Of a DNA stretch of 64,000 nucleotides, positions 25,741 to 33,216 are shown in pieces (the first letter of the stretch is position 1; each line of letters opens with the position of its first letter). The DNA comes from FEN-1088 sp031407985 (GTDB lineage Bacteria; Myxococcota_A; Polyangia; Fen-1088). The position numbers and the translations under genes were made by a program. The DNA lies in contig JANOJB010000119.1 in NCBI GenBank assembly GCA_031407985.1, forward strand, positions 17,957 to 81,956, in the 5' to 3' direction. Below the pieces are notes generated by a model. That model was not told the DNA's origin, did not search any database, and worked only from the letters and a program-made list of their open reading frames with translations.

Positions 25741-26610
25741 TCAAAACCGGATCACGGCCGTCGCGCCAGTAATTCCGCCGCCGATCAGGGGTGAGACGAG
25801 AGCCCGCCGTTCTTCGGCGGGGGAACCGCCGGACAGAACGATCAGCACGGCGCCCGTGATCGCGGCCGCGCCGCCCACGACAGCCGAAACGATGGCAACG
25901 GTGTTCAGCGTCTTTCCGCTCGATTCCACCGCGGGGTCGAACGTCCCACCGTTCATCGATGCCTTGGTCAGTTCATCGGCTTTGTCGCCGGCCATCTTTC
26001 CGGTGACAGCGGCCGCAATCAGACCAGCCGCCCCCACCGAGGCCAGCACGATACCGGCGATGCGCTGTCCCCCACCGCCGCCCTCAACGGGCGCAGGGGT
26101 TTCGGAGGATGGAGGCGGGACAGGCGCCACAGGCGCTACCACCGCCGGGGGGGCGGCAGCGGCGGCGGCGGCGGCTACCTTTCGCCGTTCCTCCACGACC
26201 TTATCGAGGTCCGCGATCTTGCGCTCGACGTCCTCCCGATTTCGCGCGTTCGGCGAACGCTGCAGGTACCGCCGGTAGAACCGCAGCGCTTCCCCCAACT
26301 GATCGTTGAGCCGGTAGGACTGAGCGACGTTGTAGAGCATGGCTGGATCGCCACCGATCTCGTACGCCTTCTGATACTCGTCCACGGCCTCGGCGTACTT
26401 CTGCACGTCGTAGGCGCGCGTCGCCTTCTCGTAGTGCTGCTTCATCTCCTGCTTCTGGGTGGAGGTCAGCTGCATCGCCTGTGCGCGGGGGCTGGACAAC
26501 ACCACCGCCAGAACCATCGCGGCGCCCGTCATCCATCCCGCAATACGCGAGCCCGCAATACGCGAGCACTTCCGCCCGCAACCAACAGACCGCATCAAAC
26601 TTGAGATCAT
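25741..26610 (-). CDS. Exported TPR protein with C-terminal membrane helices
   Basis: 289 residues from ATG 26610 (GAGGACT upstream). A signal-like N-terminus leads to TPR motifs (about 55-125: AYDVQKYAEAVDEYQKAYEI, LYNVAQSYRLNDQLGEAL), a coiled coil (VERKIADLDKVVEERR), and an Ala/Pro/Val linker with an eight-Ala run. Two hydrophobic helices follow (about 183-205, 235-260). The TPR part matches the protein at 12188-13261, but the C-terminus differs. Codons 18-27 are a perfect 15-base tandem duplication (RIAGS twice). It heads the operon with the two Cys-rich lipoproteins. Confidence 0.82.
   Translation of the reverse strand: MISSLMRSVGCGRKCSRIAGSRIAGWMTGAAMVLAVVLSSPRAQAMQLTSTQKQEMKQHYEKATRAYDVQKYAEAVDEYQKAYEIGGDPAMLYNVAQSYRLNDQLGEALRFYRRYLQRSPNARNREDVERKIADLDKVVEERRKVAAAAAAAAPPAVVAPVAPVPPPSSETPAPVEGGGGGQRIAGIVLASVGAAGLIAAAVTGKMAGDKADELTKASMNGGTFDPAVESSGKTLNTVAIVSAVVGGAAAITGAVLIVLSGGSPAEERRALVSPLIGGGITGATAVIRF
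26537..26566. repeat. 15-base perfect tandem duplication
   Basis: CCCGCAATACGCGAG occurs twice in tandem (26537-26551 and 26552-26566), inside the signal region of the TPR gene. It duplicates five residues in frame, probably by replication slippage. Confidence 0.9.
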
Positions 26611-26812
26611 TTAGTCCTCTAATTAACTGTCGCCGGCGCCCGCCCCAAAAAAGGAATACGAGGAAGCGAATCCGTGGTGGCCGACACTCGCACGTACATT
26701 AACGTACCTGGTCCCCTCTGGAAAGACGGCCTTGAGCGGGTCGAAATCAGGTGGTCAGACGGCGGCGTCCGTTGTAGTAAGGTGGCCGCTCTCGGCCTGG
26801 TTAGGAGGTCCC
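26611..26812. other. Divergent intergenic region
   Basis: 202 bases between the TPR gene (minus) and the lipoprotein gene (plus). ACGTAC occurs at 26692-26697 and 26702-26707, one helical turn apart, flanking ATTA. No gene or clear promoter is seen. It could hold the promoters for both directions. Confidence 0.35.
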
Positions 26813-27850
26813 ATGCGATCCAGCAGTCGATCTTGCCCACCCTGTCGCCCCGATTCTTTCTCCAGATTCCGCCCCAGGGCGCTGGGCTTCGTGCCGGTTG
26901 TCGCCTACGCCGCCATGCTGATCTCCGGCTGCACCACCGAGAAAGCGGCCGCCCCGAAGGCATGTCCCCCTGACTGCGACCAGCCCAAGATGCCCCCCGG
27001 TGTCCCCGCTTTCCAGGTCGTCAAGGATGTTGCGACGGGGCCTTCCGACGGCCAGGACGTGATCATCCGGGTTGTACTGAAACAGAAAACAAAACGGGAT
27101 CAGGTCTACCCGGCCCTGCATTTCCTTTACCGTTACGCGATGACACGTAACGTGATGGAGCCGCGCAGCTTCATCGGTGAGTTCTACAATTCGGACTCCG
27201 AGGCTTCGTCGGGATCGGGCTTCGCGGCCAAGGTCTGGCGCGAGCAGACCGACAAGGGACCGAAGTGCGAGAACGCAATCAAACTGGAGCTTCCGGAGCA
27301 GGTCGAACGGGCCTTCGCGCACAGCCTGAACCGCGGCCAGGTCGAGGATCTGGAAGACACCTGTCACCTAAACGAGAAGAAAGTGATCGCCAGGTTCGAC
27401 GACAAGTTCACACACAAACCGACCTACAAGGTCGACCCGGCCGCGAAGGCCGTCGAGGTGCAGTACCCGTACCTTGAAACCGGCAAGGATGAATTCGTGA
27501 AGACGTTGTCCTTCAACGCCGCCATGACCTACTGGGCCGAATTCATGAGCACGATGTTTCAGAAAGCGCCCGATTTGCAGCAAATCACCTATGTCGGCCT
27601 GCTGGAAGAAGAGCCGGTCCTGAAGATCACGGTCACCCGTCAGGAATACGATTCCAAGCTGACCACCGTGCAGGAGACCATCGCCAGTTTCGCGGCGATC
27701 ACCTTCGCGAAAATCGGCATGCACAAGTTAAGTGACAAGGCCGCCATGAAGGAACAGGAAGCCCACAAGAGCAAGACGTACACAAACGCGCTGTCCTTCC
27801 TACCGAAGGAACACGTCGTCATCTCGCCGAAGTTGAAGAAGTCGACCTAA
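26813..27850 (+). CDS. Lipoprotein of unknown function
   Basis: 345 residues from ATG 26813, chosen because a full Shine-Dalgarno (TTAGGAGGTCCC) sits right before it. The signal peptide ends in lipobox LISGC. The body is about 310 residues of mixed alpha/beta character, with Lys/Asp/Glu-rich helices (KLTTVQETIASFAAITFAKIG) and Cys pairs near the start (CPPDCDQP). No family recognised. Convergent with the DUF2845 gene at 27900. Confidence 0.78.
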   Translation: MRSSSRSCPPCRPDSFSRFRPRALGFVPVVAYAAMLISGCTTEKAAAPKACPPDCDQPKMPPGVPAFQVVKDVATGPSDGQDVIIRVVLKQKTKRDQVYPALHFLYRYAMTRNVMEPRSFIGEFYNSDSEASSGSGFAAKVWREQTDKGPKCENAIKLELPEQVERAFAHSLNRGQVEDLEDTCHLNEKKVIARFDDKFTHKPTYKVDPAAKAVEVQYPYLETGKDEFVKTLSFNAAMTYWAEFMSTMFQKAPDLQQITYVGLLEEEPVLKITVTRQEYDSKLTTVQETIASFAAITFAKIGMHKLSDKAAMKEQEAHKSKTYTNALSFLPKEHVVISPKLKKST

Positions 27851-27899
27851 CGCGAAGAGCGCGTTCTGGGCAGCCGGGGCCGGGACCCGCGCCGCCCCT

Positions 27900-28298
27900 T
27901 CACTCGGGTTCGCCCGTTCCTTTGCCGCCTTCCCGAACCGAGATCAGACGGCCCTGCTCGAAGTGAAGGAAATGGACGAAGCGATTCCGTCCGAAGTCGT
28001 AGGTCCACTCTTCGATCGGGACCTCGACGGTTCGCTCCACGGTCACCTCTTGGGCGATCCCATCCACCCACCTGCGCACCTTCTCACGGATGGTTCGAAA
28101 CTCGACGGTCGTGCGCGCGTCATCTGGTTCCCGACACCGGTTTCTGACCTCCATCGGAGACTGTCCGATTGAGACCAAGCGGCCCGTTGTGGGGCAACGG
28201 AACCCGCTCGGCCCCGACTGGCCCTCACGGGGCAAAACCGCCACCAAACCGCAAACGAACAAAGCGAACATGACCCTGGCGTTCACGCTGACTCTCAT
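27900..28298 (-). CDS. Exported DUF2845-family protein
   Basis: 132 residues from ATG 28298, with AGGGGAAT at good spacing. A signal peptide (VMFALFVCGLVAVLP) precedes the DUF2845-like pattern FRCPTTGRLVSIGQSPMEV, then RNRCREPD. The domain ends in a beta-rich stretch typical of the family (EEWTYDFGRNRFVHFLHFEQGRLISV). These are small periplasmic proteins of unknown role. It lies 88 bases downstream of the small membrane protein gene at 28387. Confidence 0.75.
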   Translation of the reverse strand: MRVSVNARVMFALFVCGLVAVLPREGQSGPSGFRCPTTGRLVSIGQSPMEVRNRCREPDDARTTVEFRTIREKVRRWVDGIAQEVTVERTVEVPIEEWTYDFGRNRFVHFLHFEQGRLISVREGGKGTGEPE

Positions 28299-28386
28299 GG
28301 CGATTCCCCTTTGCGCCGCTCCGACGGCTACCAGCCCCAGTCTATTCCAAAAAACGTCGGGGCCCCCCCTTCGCTCGCCCCGTGCG

Positions 28387-28611
28387 TCAACCCAGGCGCG
28401 CCATCGGAACAATGCCCAGGCCCAGCAGGACGCCCAAGATTCCGCAGATCACGAAGATCAGAGCCCTCAGCACGGCGCCATTCAACAGTTTCTGGGCCAC
28501 TGTCTCGCCCGGTTTGCGCGGGCGGACAAAGGCTTGCGCCAATCCCGACAACACCAAAATGATGCCCGAGATGACGAAGAACTTGGGCATGAACGCAAAG
28601 GCGGGATTCAT
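28387..28611 (-). CDS. Small two-helix membrane protein
   Basis: 74 residues from ATG 28611. Two hydrophobic helices (about 11-30 and 47-68: FFVISGIILVLSGLAQ, ALIFVICGILGVLLGLGIV) are joined by a Pro/Arg/Lys loop (FVRPRKPGE). It begins 17 bases after the stop of the class IV aminotransferase gene. Function unknown. The hydrophobic pattern and position make a real gene more likely than chance. Confidence 0.6.
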   Translation of the reverse strand: MNPAFAFMPKFFVISGIILVLSGLAQAFVRPRKPGETVAQKLLNGAVLRALIFVICGILGVLLGLGIVPMARLG

Positions 28612-28628
28612 GATCGCCGCCCCGAAAC

Positions 28629-29495
28629 CTAGGGCACCCCCGCTCGCGCGACCGCGTCGTACAATGCCATCACCCGCCGCGTGACCGGCCCCGGTTTCCC
28701 GTCGCCCACCGCATTCTCGTCGACGGTCGTGACCGGCAGTGCGCCGCGCGTTGCGCTGGTTATGAAAACCTCGTCGGCACCACGCAGTTCTTCGGGCGTG
28801 ATTCTGGTTTCCCGCAGCGGAATTTCGTTCTGTCTACAAACGTCCAGCACCTTCGCCCGCGTGATGCCATCCAGAATCCCCACGTCCAGGCCCGGTGTTC
28901 GTACCTCCCCTGCCACCACGATGAAGATGTTGCTGGTCGATCCCTCCGCAACGCTCCCGTCCGCCGCGCACAAGATGGCCTCGTAGGCCCCGGACTTTCG
29001 GCGTGCCTCGCCCAGCGCCAGCACGTTGTTCAGGTAGTTCCCCGACTTGACGGCGGGATCGATCGCGCGTGGGCTGTTGCGGTGTACCGATACGATCGCG
29101 ACCGAGACTCCTTTCGCGTACATCTCGGAGCTGGGTGGTCCCAGCGGAAAAACGATCACCACCAGCTGCGTGTCGTCGACAGCCGCGGGATCCAGATCCA
29201 GTTTTCCAGCGCCTCGGGTCAGAATGACCCGGACCCGCGATTCGGAATTTCCCGCCGCAGCCACGGTTTCAGCCACGGCCCGTTCGATCTCCGCCCGCGG
29301 TGGTACCCGAAGCCCAATCCGCTGGGCGGATCGCTCAAGGCGCACCAAATGGTCGGAGAGCGCGAACAGCCGGCCATAGGCTGTGCCTATCGTTTCATAA
29401 ACACTGTCGCCGTACAGGAATCCCCGGTCGAAGATTGAAATTTTGGCCTCTTCGGGCAGGCACACACGACCGCCAATGTGGACGCGAATGGACAT
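28629..29495 (-). CDS. Class IV aminotransferase (branched-chain or D-amino-acid type)
   Basis: 288 residues, normal for fold-type IV PLP enzymes. Conserved blocks are FLYGDSVYETIGT, RVRVILTRG, the PLP lysine in VKSGNYLNNVLALGEA, and the C-terminal GSVAEGSTSNIFIV and EVFITSATRGALPV. It transfers amino groups between glutamate/2-oxoglutarate and a 2-oxo acid, either branched-chain (IlvE) or D-alanine (Dat). Motifs alone do not separate these, or aminodeoxychorismate lyase. First gene of a short minus-strand unit, divergent from the PilZ gene. Confidence 0.86.
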   Translation of the reverse strand: MSIRVHIGGRVCLPEEAKISIFDRGFLYGDSVYETIGTAYGRLFALSDHLVRLERSAQRIGLRVPPRAEIERAVAETVAAAGNSESRVRVILTRGAGKLDLDPAAVDDTQLVVIVFPLGPPSSEMYAKGVSVAIVSVHRNSPRAIDPAVKSGNYLNNVLALGEARRKSGAYEAILCAADGSVAEGSTSNIFIVVAGEVRTPGLDVGILDGITRAKVLDVCRQNEIPLRETRITPEELRGADEVFITSATRGALPVTTVDENAVGDGKPGPVTRRVMALYDAVARAGVP

Positions 29496-29563
29496 GAGCG
29501 GCGCAGAACCTAGTACAGTTCACGCGCGTCGGCTATTCTCCCCCCCCTCGGAGACTCCCACTA

Positions 29564-30184
29564 GTGATCATCCTACGTGTCCGTTGTCGCAACCTCGACG
29601 AGTTCGAGGAACACTACCTACCCGACCTGCCCAATGGTGGTGTCTTCTGTCCGACGACCACCGAGCTTTCCGCAGGCGTGTCCGTCGTGGTCGAACTGGC
29701 CTGCGACGGCCTGCCCAACAAGGTGCTCATCCGGGGCACCGTCGTCTCATGGCGCCCGGCCTTGCCACGCATGCGGGTCCGTGCCGGGGCGACCGTCGAG
29801 TTCGAGACCGACGAGATCCCCAAGCGGGACTTTGTCATCCAGACGATGCACGGCGACCGGGCGCCCACCCGCAAACGGAAACACACCCGGATTCCCATTG
29901 GCGTGCCGGTTCGGGTGCGTGAGGCCAACCAACTGGAAGCGACCGAGGCCGAGTTACGCGAAATCAGCGTCAGCGGCGGCCTGCTGACTGGTCCGATTCA
30001 GCCCCCGGTGGGCACCGACATCGTCATGGAACTGGTTCCCCCGGGAAGCGAGGCTCCGTTCGACCTGTCGGGTCGGGTGGTCTATCATGCGGGTCCGAAC
30101 CAGACAGGGGTGAAGTTTCTTTACCGGGAGGGTGGCGGATCGAGGCGGCTCAGGGAGCTTGTCCGCCGATTCAAGGCGTTTTAG
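29564..30184 (+). CDS. PilZ-domain protein with N-terminal PilZ-like half
   Basis: 206 residues from GTG 29564. The C-terminal PilZ domain starts at about residue 104 with TRKRKHTRIPIGVPVRV (the RxxxR c-di-GMP motif is RKRKHTR-like) and continues with REISVSGGLLTG, equivalent to D/NxSxxG. The N-terminal half (about 1-95) also looks PilZ-like but lacks the Arg motif. Such proteins bind cyclic di-GMP and control motility or development in myxobacteria. The window also encodes an EAL phosphodiesterase (6236-7456), though unlinked. Confidence 0.8.
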   Translation: MIILRVRCRNLDEFEEHYLPDLPNGGVFCPTTTELSAGVSVVVELACDGLPNKVLIRGTVVSWRPALPRMRVRAGATVEFETDEIPKRDFVIQTMHGDRAPTRKRKHTRIPIGVPVRVREANQLEATEAELREISVSGGLLTGPIQPPVGTDIVMELVPPGSEAPFDLSGRVVYHAGPNQTGVKFLYREGGGSRRLRELVRRFKAF

Positions 30185-30264
30185 TTCGTGAACAAGTCCA
30201 CCCAACGATGACTGGCCAGGACCGCAAGACGATGGGAACATGACGGTAATTTAAGAAGACCACG

Positions 30265-30299
30265 ACGGGGACCATGGCGGCACGACAGAAGGTCCCCGT
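30265..30299. repeat. 9-base inverted repeat (hairpin) upstream of the DUF4332 gene
   Basis: ACGGGGACC (30265-30273) and GGTCCCCGT (30291-30299) form a perfect 9-base stem with a 17-base loop. It lies 46 bases before the DUF4332 start and 80 bases after the PilZ stop. No T-run follows, so it is more likely an RNA structure or operator than an intrinsic terminator. Confidence 0.5.
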
Positions 30300-30345
30300 G
30301 CGGTAGACGCCTCAGATTCCGCAGACGCATCAAAAGGAGACCTCA

Positions 30346-30831
30346 ATGCGACACGGATCCGTACTTACCCTGCTGGCCGGACTGGCGCTGGTGTCCTTCT
30401 CGGGCACAGCCTTCGCCAGCCACTATGCGGTCGCCGACGTCCCAGGCCTGATCACCGCGCCCGATGTCGCCAAACTGGCGAAAGCAGGCGTCGCCACGAC
30501 CGAGGAGTTGTTGCAGAAGGCCGCCAAGTCCAAAGATCGCAAGGCGCTGGCCAAGGCATCCGGCCTTTCAGCCGGGGTCATCATGGATCTGGCCCGACGC
30601 TGCGATTTGCTGCGTATCAAGGGCATCGGTCCCGAGATGGTCCTCTTGCTGGAGGCGTCAGGCGTCAAGACCGCCGCGGAATTGTCGAAGAAGGAGGCGG
30701 CGGCGCTGACCACGGCGGCCGATCAAGCAAACAAGGCAAAGAAGATCACCGAAAAGCCTCCGACGGAGCCACAGTTCCAGGACTGGATCGATCAGGCCAA
30801 ACAACTGCCGACGGTCCTTGAGACCAAATAG
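30346..30831 (+). CDS. Exported DUF4332-like (helix-hairpin-helix) protein
   Basis: 161 residues with a strong AAAAGGAGACC ribosome binding site. A signal peptide (LTLLAGLALVSFSGTAFA) is followed by repeated helix-hairpin-helix-like segments: VPGLITAPDVAKLAKAGVAT, LSAGVIMDLARRCDLLRIKG and IGPEMVLLLEASGVKTA, matching the DUF4332 pattern. Such folds bind DNA in cytoplasmic proteins, so the signal peptide here is odd and the role unknown. It precedes the pseudokinase gene by 57 bases. Confidence 0.75.
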   Translation: MRHGSVLTLLAGLALVSFSGTAFASHYAVADVPGLITAPDVAKLAKAGVATTEELLQKAAKSKDRKALAKASGLSAGVIMDLARRCDLLRIKGIGPEMVLLLEASGVKTAAELSKKEAAALTTAADQANKAKKITEKPPTEPQFQDWIDQAKQLPTVLETK

Positions 30832-30888
30832 GCCGAGCGCAGGCATTTCACCCAGGTCGCCGCGTCACCGCCCAACCGAAAATTCGTA

Positions 30889-32745
30889 ATGCAGGCAAGC
30901 GAATCGATTGAGACCGCTGCTGGCCCCGCCCGGATCCTCACGGGCACCATCATCGGCGGCCGTTTCCGTATTGAATCCCTGCTGTCACGCGAAGGCGGAA
31001 CGGTCGTCTATCGGGCCACGGATAGCCAGTCGGGCACCCCCTGGGCGTTGCGAATCATTCCGTTCTCGGTGATCGCGCATGGTCCTGGTGATCTGCTGGC
31101 CGAAATCGAACGGACCCAGGCGCTGCGTCACAAGAACCTGGTCGAGGTGGAGGCGGTGGGGCGCGAGGGCGATTTCCTGTTCATGGCCGCCGAATTCGTC
31201 GACGGACAAAGCCTGCGCGAGTTCATCGACGGCAAGCGCGCCGAGGGCCGGGGCGTCTCACTGAAGGGCGCCAGCAACTTGGTGGCGCACGTGGCGAATG
31301 CGCTGGACTATGCAAAGCGGGTCACGCTACACGGCGCGCTGAACCCAGCAATCATCTGGGTGAACCGTTCCGGACGGGTCAAGGTATCGGGCTTGGGCCT
31401 TGCCGTGGGCGTGCCCAGCCTGGCGCGACACGGAGCGCCGACGGGAGCCCCCGACACCCTGTACATGGCGCCCGAGATCCAGGCGGGCGGCGATCCCATG
31501 CCGACCTCCGATGTTTATTCGCTGGGAATTATCTTGTACGAACTACTCACCGGGAACGCTCCGGGAAATCCGTTCCGATCGGCAGGCTCGATCGTCGCCG
31601 AGGTTCCGACCGCCGTTGACGCGGTCATCGAGCGCGCTCTGGCGCGCGATCCGGATGCGCGCTGGCCGTCAGTCACGGCCCTCAAGGATGCGCTGCAAAC
31701 GGCCGCGGGCTTCGGCGGAGACGCCGCCGCCACCGCACGCGGCACCGGTTCTGTGGAACGGCAGACCAGCCCCGCGCGTCAGGCAGTGGCTATGGCGCCA
31801 TTCCCGGTTCCCGAACCGTCCGGACGAAGGTCGCGGTCGGCCAAAGCGGAGCAGCCGGAGCAACGCGCTTCTGATTCTGCACCATCCCAGCGGCAAGCGC
31901 ATAACCCGGTTGCGGCGCCCGTGGGCGGACCCGAGGACAACCTCGAACGGTGGCTGATTCAGAAGGATCGCCTGGATTTCGGCCCGTTTTCCTTGGTGCA
32001 AATCCGTGCCCAGATCGAGCGGGGCGAGATTCTGCCCGATCACGTGATGCTGGACAGTGATTCAGGAACAAGCTGCAAGGTCAGGGAGTATCCAGGGTTG
32101 GGAGATCTGGTGAAGAGCGCCCACCGACGCCTGGAGCAGGCCCGCCGTGCGCAGGCCGAGCACCGTTCACAGAAATCCGAGAAGAAGAAGTCCTTCGTCA
32201 CCACCATCATCATCGTCGTCGTTCTGGCCACGGTGGCAAGCGGGGTTGGCCTCTACGTGATGTCGCGCCGGGATTCCGCGGGCGGGCGACTGGCTTCGCG
32301 AGAAGAGGAGGCCGAGATCGAGAGCTTCCTGAAGGGCGTCAAGATCGGCGGCATGAAAGCCGCGGTAAAACGCGCCGGTCATCGTGGCCCGGGCGGTGGC
32401 AGTAGCAGTGGTGGCTCCGCCGAGGATTTCAACAACGACTCGAACTTCGGCGACGCGTCCAAGGGACCTAACCTTGGGGACGAAACGTTGGACGACGATC
32501 AGATTCAGAGCACGATGATGTCGAACTACCGCAAGCTGGTCCCCTGCATTATCAGCAGCGGTGCGCGGGAGATCGCCATGGAGTTCGTCGTTCGTGGCAC
32601 CGGCAAGGTCAGTGCCGTCAAGGTGAACGGACAGCGAAGTGGAAGCCTGCCAGGGTGCATTCTGGGACGGATGCAGAGCTTCAACTTCCCCAAGTTCAAT
32701 GGCGGGAAGACCATCGCCAGTTGGTCGATGTCGATGGGTCGTTGA
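30889..32745 (+). CDS. Membrane pseudokinase with GYF_2-like domain and AgmX/PglI-like C-terminus
   Basis: 618 residues. The kinase-fold domain (about 20-275) keeps MAPE (193-196) and SDVYSLGIILYELLTG, but the ATP-lysine is R55 (ALRII), the catalytic-loop Asp is A150 (HGALNP) and the DFG Asp is G168 (SGLGLA). The Gly loop is also degraded. A GYF_2 (DUF4339)-like domain follows (about 354-405, WLIQKDRLDFGPFSL), then a helix rich in Arg/Lys/Gln, one TM (about 435-457), a linker and a TonB/AgmX-like C-terminal domain (about 525-618, SNYRKLVPC, VKVNGQ). Probably a signalling scaffold without kinase activity. Confidence 0.88.
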   Translation: MQASESIETAAGPARILTGTIIGGRFRIESLLSREGGTVVYRATDSQSGTPWALRIIPFSVIAHGPGDLLAEIERTQALRHKNLVEVEAVGREGDFLFMAAEFVDGQSLREFIDGKRAEGRGVSLKGASNLVAHVANALDYAKRVTLHGALNPAIIWVNRSGRVKVSGLGLAVGVPSLARHGAPTGAPDTLYMAPEIQAGGDPMPTSDVYSLGIILYELLTGNAPGNPFRSAGSIVAEVPTAVDAVIERALARDPDARWPSVTALKDALQTAAGFGGDAAATARGTGSVERQTSPARQAVAMAPFPVPEPSGRRSRSAKAEQPEQRASDSAPSQRQAHNPVAAPVGGPEDNLERWLIQKDRLDFGPFSLVQIRAQIERGEILPDHVMLDSDSGTSCKVREYPGLGDLVKSAHRRLEQARRAQAEHRSQKSEKKKSFVTTIIIVVVLATVASGVGLYVMSRRDSAGGRLASREEEAEIESFLKGVKIGGMKAAVKRAGHRGPGGGSSSGGSAEDFNNDSNFGDASKGPNLGDETLDDDQIQSTMMSNYRKLVPCIISSGAREIAMEFVVRGTGKVSAVKVNGQRSGSLPGCILGRMQSFNFPKFNGGKTIASWSMSMGR

Positions 32746-32828
32746 ACGACCCCGCGCGGTCAGCGGCCGAAGCCTGCGCGGCCGAAGGCTGCGGGACGAC
32801 CCCGCGCGGTCAGCGGCCGAAACCTGCG
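32746..32828. repeat. 33-base direct repeat copying the 3' end of a neighbouring gene
   Basis: A 33-base unit (ACGACCCCGCGCGGTCAG at its left end) occurs at 32746-32778 and 32796-32828, differing at one base, with a partial third copy between (about 32778-32795). The right copy overlaps the stop end of the minus-strand gene at 32810. The left copy abuts the pseudokinase stop. Confidence 0.8.
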
Positions 32829-33091
32829 GGACGATCTTTGGGGGTCGCGACGGTCGCGAGCTTGAAACCCAGCACGTCTTCGTACGCGAAGATGTACCGC
32901 TCGTCTTTGGCGGTCTGCAGCGAGATGAAGCCGGCGCCCAGTTCCAGTTTCGTGACCCGGCCGATGGACATCACCTCGCCATGGGTTTGTACGAAACAGG
33001 TCGCTTCACGTTCTTCCCGAACGCTGATGGCGTGACCGGCCAGTTTCGCGCCTTCGCCTTCCCAGATTTGAACGATCGTCTCACGAGTCAT
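32810..33091 (-). CDS. Small conserved-looking protein of unknown function
   Basis: 93 residues from ATG 33091. No signal peptide or membrane helix. The sequence alternates strands and turns (VQIWEGEGAKLAGHAISV, CFVQTHGEVMSIGRV, LELGAGFISL, RYIFAYEDVLGFKLATV), as in a small beta-barrel domain. It lies between the pseudokinase gene (convergent) and the HEAT-repeat gene (divergent). Its last codons are inside the direct repeat described above. No family recognised. Confidence 0.55.
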   Translation of the reverse strand: MTRETIVQIWEGEGAKLAGHAISVREEREATCFVQTHGEVMSIGRVTKLELGAGFISLQTAKDERYIFAYEDVLGFKLATVATPKDRPAGFGR

Positions 33092-33216
33092 CGTGGCGAA
33101 GAGTAGTCCATCAGCCGCACGGCGACAAACACAGGACTTGGACGACCGCGGCCGGCAATACCACCCCGCACCCAGTTCGGGGACCCTCTGGTTCCCGGCG
33201 CCGATATACTGAGACC

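Noticed and set aside
27849..27865. AACGCG-aagag-CGCGTT hairpin after the lipoprotein gene
   Set aside because: Six-base stem with no T-run; not convincing as a terminator.
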